NCBI RefSeq assembly: GCF_028009165.1
Contig: NC_079241.1
Span: 2,542,001 to 2,606,000, forward strand
Origin: Akanthomyces muscarius
Taxonomy: Eukaryota; Ascomycota; Sordariomycetes; Hypocreales; Cordycipitaceae
Direction: 5' to 3'
Length of the DNA stretch: 64,000 nucleotides
The notes under the pieces were generated by a model. That model worked only from the letters and a program-made list of their open reading frames with translations, was not told the origin of the DNA and ran no database searches. The position numbers and the translations under genes are program-made. Each line of letters opens with the position of its first letter. The stretch's first letter is position 1. This document shows, one piece after another, positions 58,144 to 64,000 of the stretch.

Positions 58144-59681
58144 ATGTATGATAGTCTATCTGGTATGTCCATCAACCACTGGACCGTGCCAGCTCGTCTA
58201 CCGTCAAAGCCGGGCTCTCTCGACTGGTCGCGCATCGCACCCTTGAAGTACCAGGAGCCTCCGGGTAAACAAGCGCGCCCGCTCGTAGACATGTCAATAC
58301 GTGTCGTGGCGAAGAACATTGGCATTGTATCGAAAGAGCTCCTGGAAACCATCCCACCGCGTGTGCTCTGGCGGCTATGGCGGTTTCTGGAGGCAAGGTT
58401 CGTTACTCAATCTCACCGCCGTCTGTGGCTGCTTCGTGCTGTCCTGCGCATCCGATGCTGTCAATGTCACCGCTTGCCATCAACTAACAGTTAGCTCACA
58501 GAGGAGGCGCATGCTTGCACGCCTGGAGAATATTTTCGGAAGTTCTTACGAGCGATGACGAGGAAGACCAGGTGCTCGGTTTGTACCGATTCCGACAACA
58601 CGTTTGCCGCCCGGAAGAAGAGCTAAAGATCTACACACAGCCGCTCGACTCTTCGTCTGTGGATTTTATTACGCACATTACCATCTCTGGCGACTGCATG
58701 TTTACAGGTAACGAACTCTTGTCGCTGGCCGACATGAAAAATTTGGGCGTGTTGGAGCTCATCAAACCCGCGGATAGCATCATGGCCTCATTTCCTCATG
58801 TGAGCGACCGCATCGTCCGAGGTTGGTCAGACGCCCCGGATCCGTTTCCGTTACTACGAGTCTTGAGAATATGGGGTGATCAGTCAGTCACTGAAGTGTC
58901 TCTGCGGTGGGTTGCAAAGTTCCCGTCTCTGGTACTCTACGACGTTATGGCGGGAAAGGACGATTGGACGTCTGCATACGAAGAAGCCGAGACGACAGGC
59001 TGGACAGTGTCTCAGCAAGTCACTAGAGCTGAGGACACGTCAATTTTGAGATATCTCATGCTCCTTGCTCCCGGCGAAGAAATCCCTATGAATCGTTTCT
59101 CAGATCTGTCCAGGGGCATTGACGTCGATCTTATCAACTTGTCCAGTGACCCGCGCTGCGTGCTGAAGCGTGTGCCACACGGCGGGGCGCCGCCGCTTCT
59201 CGACTACCTCATGGACCCAGCAAAGGTGTCTATGCAGCAGGCCAACTTCCTTCATAAGCCAGCGCCAAAGGAGGTGAAATTTTGTCATGAAACCGCCTTT
59301 GAGACATGGGCATTTTGGTTGTATTCTCTGATTGGACAGCTGTCCGGTGACCGTGATCTTAGAAGCAGGGGCGTTAGACCAGAGGAGCAGACAGTCGCGG
59401 GACCGTTTGTGCTGCCATCAAAACCTATGGCATGCCTGTTTCTCGGACACAGTGGACAGGGCGGCATTTCCAGCAAGCCGTCGTATATCAGCAGAGGACT
59501 GTTTGCGACTAAGCGTTTCACATTTACACGGCTCGAAATCCTCAAAGGTGTTATCCCACCAAACACAAGAGCTGCGACAGGGTCTGCAAATACCGTGCCT
59601 GCGCCACCGCGACGACAACCGCCGTCCGTGAAGCACAATAAGAGAAGGCGGATGGAGGATGTGTTGGGCTCCTTTGGGTGA
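58144..59681 (+). CDS. Fungal protein of unknown function, 477 aa
   Basis: Exons are 58144-58397 and 58502-59681, giving 477 aa. The intron is GTTCGT..CACAG with a CAACTAAC branch site and joins RFLEAR to GGACLHAWRIFS in phase. I do not recognise a domain. The N-terminal part ends with RVLWRLWRFLEA, an arrangement seen in fungal proteins that resemble F-box/LRR scaffolds, and the centre has leucine-repeat-like stretches (DMKNLGVLELIKPAD, PLLRVLRIWGDQSVTEV, VAKFPSLVLYDVMAG). The last 40 residues are Pro- and Ala-rich and end in a nuclear-signal-like basic run (KHNKRRRMEDVLG). No signal peptide or membrane helix. An LRR or F-box assignment is only a hint. The long open second exon and a clean splice support a real gene. 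Confidence 0.7.
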
Positions 59682-60986
59682 TAGGCCAACGAATCGTGAC
59701 TTAGCAGCCAAAACTGATGTGCCAGATAACGAAGGTACCGTTGTCAAGCAGAGGCTTGTTGGGACTAGGGAGCTGGAGCCACACAGCGTTTTTAGCTGGT
59801 TGCCGGATGATGCTCCAGCAATCCAGTATATATATCTCTGGATGCATATCAATATCGATTCGCATACAATAGACGATTGTTTGTACGGTTTACGATGCTT
59901 CGAGTTGCTGCGGATGTTTTCGTTGTTGTGTATAGCTTCAAGCTGATGGGCGACGGAAAAAAGAAATGTGCCGCTGGTAAAATTTATCTGACCCAAACGG
60001 AAAAACAGCAGGACAGAGGGTAAAACAGCGACAACTAAATCTCTCCTCCAGTTTCCCCTCCAGTCTCATCCATGGAGTAATGGATGCCAGAGTGAATATG
60101 AAGGATTAATGTATTTTCTAGTAGGTTGAAGAAGAGAAGAAGAAAACAAACAAAATCTCGGCGGCCCGGCGCAGTTTTCTAGTGGGTGGGCAGACTGGGC
60201 GCGGAAGAATGATCAGCCATATCTCCGCGGGCGGTGGCTGCTGCTGTGGCACAGATGCTCTGGCAGGGTTTTCTTAGAAGTTCTTTTCCCCCACCAGCCA
60301 CTAAAACGCCCTGCAAATGAGCGCGTTGTGCTAGCATTACGCTGGCAGGGGTCATTACCTTGGCTCTCAGTGGCTGGCCTGGCGCTGCGAGCGGATGCTC
60401 CCGCTATTTTTATCGCCTGACACTGGGCAAGTAGCAGCGTGTTTGCCAGGTGTGTTTGCCGACTCTTGTTTGCTAGCATTGCACAGCCACAGATTAGTTG
60501 CACGGATGAAGGTGACAAATTTCTCATTAAACTTCTATTTGCATTCACGATATTTTTAGATAGCAGCAAGGCCTGTTGTTCCGCCGCACGGTGTCGTGTG
60601 AGTCTTGCACCGATCATCGCCTGTCATGATATGGCGGCCCTGCACGTTTGAGTCACGCACTACAGGAATTTTGACTCACAGCCATGGCTTAACTTTCGTA
60701 ATTTTACTTTTGGGGTTGAAAAACAATCTATTTGGAAATATTATCGAGACCTGCAGTTGTGTACATAAAACTGGCTATACCGGCATTGCGTCTTGTTTCT
60801 GATCCAACAGCCCAACTTCCTCCCAGTGCCACGTTTGCCCGAGTCACCTTTTGTACCCCGCTACCCCGCCTCCATCACCAGCGCATCAGGCTTGCAATCT
60901 CTGCCTCGAGACTCTCTCCGTTACTCCTACAACACTTCACATTCTCATACCCGCACACATACCGTTCATTCTCGGCTCTTTTCAAT
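59682..60986. other. Intergenic region upstream of the PP28 gene
   Basis: No gene supported. Two TGA(G/C)TCA sites lie at 60649-60655 and 60672-60678. The last 150 bases are a CT-rich leader. Confidence 0.5.
60649..60678. promoter_or_regulatory. Paired TGAGTCA / TGACTCA sites (Gcn4/CPC1-like)
   Basis: TGAGTCA at 60649-60655 and TGACTCA at 60672-60678, 16 bp apart, about 310 bp before the PP28 start. Both match the bZIP (Gcn4/CpcA/CPC1) consensus. Whether they are used is unknown. Confidence 0.4.
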
Positions 60987-61873
60987 ATGCCTTCTTCAGC
61001 AGCACCAGCAACGAGCTCCCGCGGCCGCGGCGGCAAGTTCAAGAAGTATACTCGTGGAGGTTTGTCTCCCAAGCAGCTCACATGCCCCTCCAAGATTTTT
61101 GCTCTCCGATTTCAGTACTAATACTGATGTCCATACAGGCGGTCGACACTTCTCTCGCGATCTCCAGCCCGCCGATGCCGAAGGTAACAAGGTCAGCATG
61201 TGGAGCGCAGACGCCCGTCACAGCGACGAAGACGAGGAAGAGTCTTCAGAAGAGGAGTCCTCTGACGACGACACTGGCGCGGCCGCTTCCAACGCTGAGG
61301 CCAGCCGTGAAGATCGCAAAGCACAGAAAAAAGCCAAGAAGCTGGCTGCGATAGCCAAGTCTCAGGGCCGCTCCGTGGAGGTTGGCGACATGCCCTCGAG
61401 CGACGAGGAGAGCGAGGACGACGACATGCCCGCCAACCCCAACCACTCCAAGGCCGCTCGCAAGCAGACGGACGCCAGCAATGGTGTCGAAGAAATCACT
61501 GAGGGCGTCGCCAAGATCAACGCCCCTGGCAACCGAAAGGAGCGCGAGGCCTTGGAGGCCCAGGCCGCCAAAGAGCGCTACCTGAAGCTCCAGGCCGAGG
61601 GCAAGACTGACCAGGCCAAGGCTGATTTGGCCCGTCTCAAGCTCATCCGTGAGCAGCGTGCGGCCGAAGCCGAGCGTCGACAGGTAAGCATATGCAAATT
61701 ATACACGAGGTACATGACGCGCACAGAAGAGTCGGCTAACTCATGTCTAATTTCAGGCCGAGAAGGAGGAAAAGGATGCCCAAGATAAGGCCCGCAAGGC
61801 CGAGATTGAGGCACGAGAGAAGAAGCTGCGCGAAGCTGCTGCTGCTGCCCCTAAGAAGGGCAAGAAGAAATAA
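60987..61873 (+). CDS. PP28/PDAP1-family phosphoprotein (28-kDa heat- and acid-stable type)
   Basis: Exons are 60987-61059, 61139-61683 and 61757-61873, giving 244 aa. Introns begin GTTTGT and GTAAGC; splicing gives YTRGGGRHFSRDLQ and ERRQAEKEEKDAQ. The N-terminus is short, Arg/Gly-rich and basic (SSRGRGGKFKKYTRG). A strongly acidic Ser/Glu/Asp block follows (about residues 45-80), with many casein-kinase-2-like sites, and a second one near 110. The conserved PP28 box includes PGNRKEREALEAQAAKERY and LKLQAEGKTDQAKADLARLK. The C-terminal third is a charged helix ending in APKKGKKK. In animals the family is a casein-kinase-2 substrate linked to PDGF signalling; in fungi its role is poorly known. 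Identification of the family is good. Confidence 0.88.
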
Positions 61874-62517
61874 GCCAATCGCTTGCAGCAAAGTGGTCGT
61901 TATGCGGCCACTTGGGTACTCGCCCTGCACCCGTGTACATATACAGCCATGGATTCACGCCAACTGCATGCTTTGAGGAGCTGACTCGCTACGGGTCAGC
62001 TTTAGACTTCAATACTACCAACAATCGGGCAGGTTTATACTTGCCTGGACCATTTTTTCTGATCGACGTAGCCCGTGCTTTGTGCAAGGCGACTGGCTGT
62101 AGTACTAAGGTACACAAAAAGTAGGCAGCGCAGCATACCTGATCACGTATGCGTCAATCTAGCTACAGAGCTTAAATTATTCACCCAACTACCAGATAGT
62201 AAATAAATAAATAAAAATTTATCTTTGCTTTTCTACGGCTTGACAACCAAGTCACTGAATCCCGTTTGGTAGTTAGCAGACTTCTTATCGATTACCCCAC
62301 ACTTGGTGAGAGGCTCAGCCACTCAAGAGCCGCCGCCAGCAGTTGTCGACGAAAAATTCCCAGCCCGCTAAAAAAAATCCGCCTCCAGTCGCCGACCGCC
62401 TTCACCACTTCCACGAACCGCAGTTGTAAATATCTTTTGCGGTGTGCAATTCCCGGCGGTACTATATACAACGAGCGGATATACAGCAGCAGCTCAACTC
62501 TGCCCGAAATCGCCAAT
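61874..62517. other. Intergenic: PP28 3' flank and RRP14 promoter
   Basis: It holds AATAAATAAATAAAAATTT near 62200-62220, which may serve as a polyadenylation signal and includes an AAAAATTT core, and GAAAAATTCC at 62351-62360. No gene supported. Confidence 0.5.
62351..62360 (+). promoter_or_regulatory. RRPE-like element upstream of RRP14
   Basis: GAAAAATTCC, about 160 bp before the RRP14 start, differs from the GAR1 element by one base. A second core (AAAAATTT) is at 62213-62220. Function inferred. Confidence 0.3.
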
Positions 62518-64000
62518 ATGACGGAAGCGTCGCTGCAGGTTCGTGGGAATCCGATCCGTCACAGCATGCATCCAGCCTGCGTGCCGCCCAGCTCATAAAC
62601 TTTTCTGTCTGCTACGTGAGCTGGGCAGGCTGCCGCGCCCCAGACTTCAGGCTAACAACTTGGCCCTAGGATCGTTTGCGCGATCATGCAAAGGCTTTTA
62701 ACGGCCTCTTGAGCCTTATCCCGGCTAAGCAGTATTACGGAGAGGACACCAGCGTACGTTATCAATCGCCTCGAAGACTTGCACTCTTCTGCCTCGGCTT
62801 TGCCCTGTCGGATCACTGCAAGTACCTACCCACTATCCTGTGCTCACAATGTTTCTGTAAAGGACCAATGGAGAAAGAAGAAGCAAACGAAAAAAGAAGC
62901 TGCTGCCGCCCGCCGCGGAAAACTTGATCCCGACAGCGAACTGAACAAAAATGCGAAGGAAGTCATGGATGAGCGTGCCCGAAGCAAACGCAAGCAGCGT
63001 CAAGAAGATGAAGAGGTCGAAGATGACGAGGCGCAGGATGAGGAGGAGGACGGCTCATTCGTTGCCATCGAGGGTGTTGAGGCCGAGCAGCCTGGCCAGG
63101 GCCTGAGAAAGGCGACCGAAAACCCCCGTAAGAAGCAAAAGGTTGAGCCTGAGCTAGACGATGATGAGTCTGGTGTTGAAGTCGACGATGAGGAAGACGA
63201 AGAGGAAGCCCCTGCGACTGAGGAGACGAAGTTGTCCAAGAAGGAACAAAAGAGGGCCGCCAAGCGCGAGCGCAAAGCCGAAAAGAAGTCCACGAAAGAT
63301 CAGGGAGGTGCCGACGAACAACCCATACCAAGCGCAAAGCCCTCCAAGGACCAAGAAGCCGGCGAAACTCCCATCATCAAGAAGCAAAAGTCCAAGAAGG
63401 AGGCTAAAGCCGCCACCAAGGTCGATGTGGACGACGATGAGAGCATACCCGACGCCAAACAATCTTCTGGCTTTGCTGCACACCTCGATGTCTCTGGCCT
63501 TGATGGCAAGGACGACTCGGAGGCCGTCTCGGAACCTCACTCTCCTACTTTCGACGCCGCTGAGCCTGCCAGCACGACAACCTCAGTCTCTTCCACCATT
63601 CCTCCCTCCGAAAAGCCCAAGCACATTATCATGCCCAAGGACACCTCGGCTCTTAAGGCCCGCTTAGCAGCCAAGATCGAAGCCCTGCGCGCCGCCAGAA
63701 AGGCCGACGGCCCCGACGGCAAGCCAATCCGCACGCGCCAAGAGCTCATTGAGGCGCGCCGCGAGAAGCAGGCCCAGCGCAAGGAGCACAAGAAGGAGCT
63801 GCGGCGGCTCGCCAAACTCGAGGAGGAGCGCAAACGCGAAGAGGCGCTCGCCACCAACTCGCCCGGCATCATGAGCCCTGCTGTGGAGGAAGGCAACTTC
63901 TCCTTCGGCCGCGTCGCCTTTGCCGACGGGTCGCAAATGTCGCACGACCTCAGCTACGTCCTCAACCAAGGCAAGCGCAAGGGACCCTCGGACGCCAAGA
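62518..64000 (+). CDS. RRP14: Ribosomal RNA-processing protein RRP14 / SURF6 (3' truncated by window end)
   Basis: Exons are 62518-62538, 62670-62753 and 62863 to beyond 64000, so the product is partial here (414 codons visible). The first exon encodes only MTEASLQ; it is followed by DRLRDHAKAFNGLLSLIPAK and then DQWRKKKQTKKEAAAARRGK, the Rrp14 N-terminal domain. A long lysine/acid-rich linker follows. The SURF6 domain begins near MPKDTSALKARLAAKIEALR and continues through KEHKKELRRLAKLEEERKRE and FSFGRVAFADGSQMSHDLSY at the window edge. Rrp14 is a nucleolar factor needed for both ribosomal subunits and for pole polarity in yeast. Intron donors are GTTCGT and GTACGT; intron 2 ends in TAAAG with a weak pyrimidine tract. 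Codon use is normal. Identification is firm. Confidence 0.9.

Overview
The window is nuclear DNA of a filamentous ascomycete, most probably a Sordariomycete of the order Hypocreales. The evidence is compact 48-260 nt introns with GT..AG ends and CTAAC-like branch points, single-copy ascomycete genes (POM152, UTP22, SLM1-type, a pericentrin-like spindle-pole protein, a type I metacaspase), and CT-rich leaders. No prokaryotic, viral, transposon, tRNA or rRNA feature was recognised. Species was not determined.

I model 19 protein genes. Left part (1-24960): an SLM1-type BAR/PH protein (2030-4819), GAR1 (6124-7141), phosphatidylserine synthase (7824-8846, minus), a secreted NLP/NPP1-type protein (10360-11194, minus), a metallopeptidase-fold protein with a jacalin-like tail whose zinc motif is degenerate (13262-15799, minus), a Whi5/Nrm1-type repressor (19976-21155), and a Ser/Thr-rich single-pass membrane protein (22947-24959, minus). 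Middle part (25000-46000): a fungal protein of unknown function (27225-28931), a DEDDh exonuclease with a GC-AG intron (29363-30769, minus), a metacaspase (35049-36744), a 1333-aa spindle-pole-body scaffold (37326-41387, minus), an FBXO21-like F-box protein (42036-44048), and a BAP1/UCHL5-like deubiquitinase (44201-45885, minus). Right part (46000-64000): POM152 (46877-50714), UTP22 (51187-54532, minus), a mitochondrial succinyl-CoA:3-ketoacid CoA transferase (56014-57692), a second unknown protein (58144-59681), a PDAP1/PP28 phosphoprotein (60987-61873), and RRP14/SURF6 (62518 to beyond the window end).

The genes do not form one pathway. Three are ribosome-biogenesis factors (GAR1, UTP22, RRP14) and share an AAAAATTT-type upstream element. 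A ubiquitin-ligase adaptor and a deubiquitinase are convergent neighbours only about 150 bp apart. Gene density is uneven: two gaps of about 4.2 kb (15800-19975 and 30770-35048) lie between divergent gene pairs. Many intergenic gaps carry palindromes built on TACCTAGGTA. The items most worth a second look are the inactivated-looking metzincin motif, a cluster of five CGCGT boxes in a convergent intergenic region, the palindromes, and two non-obvious introns (one GC-AG, one of 60 nt that keeps the reading frame open).
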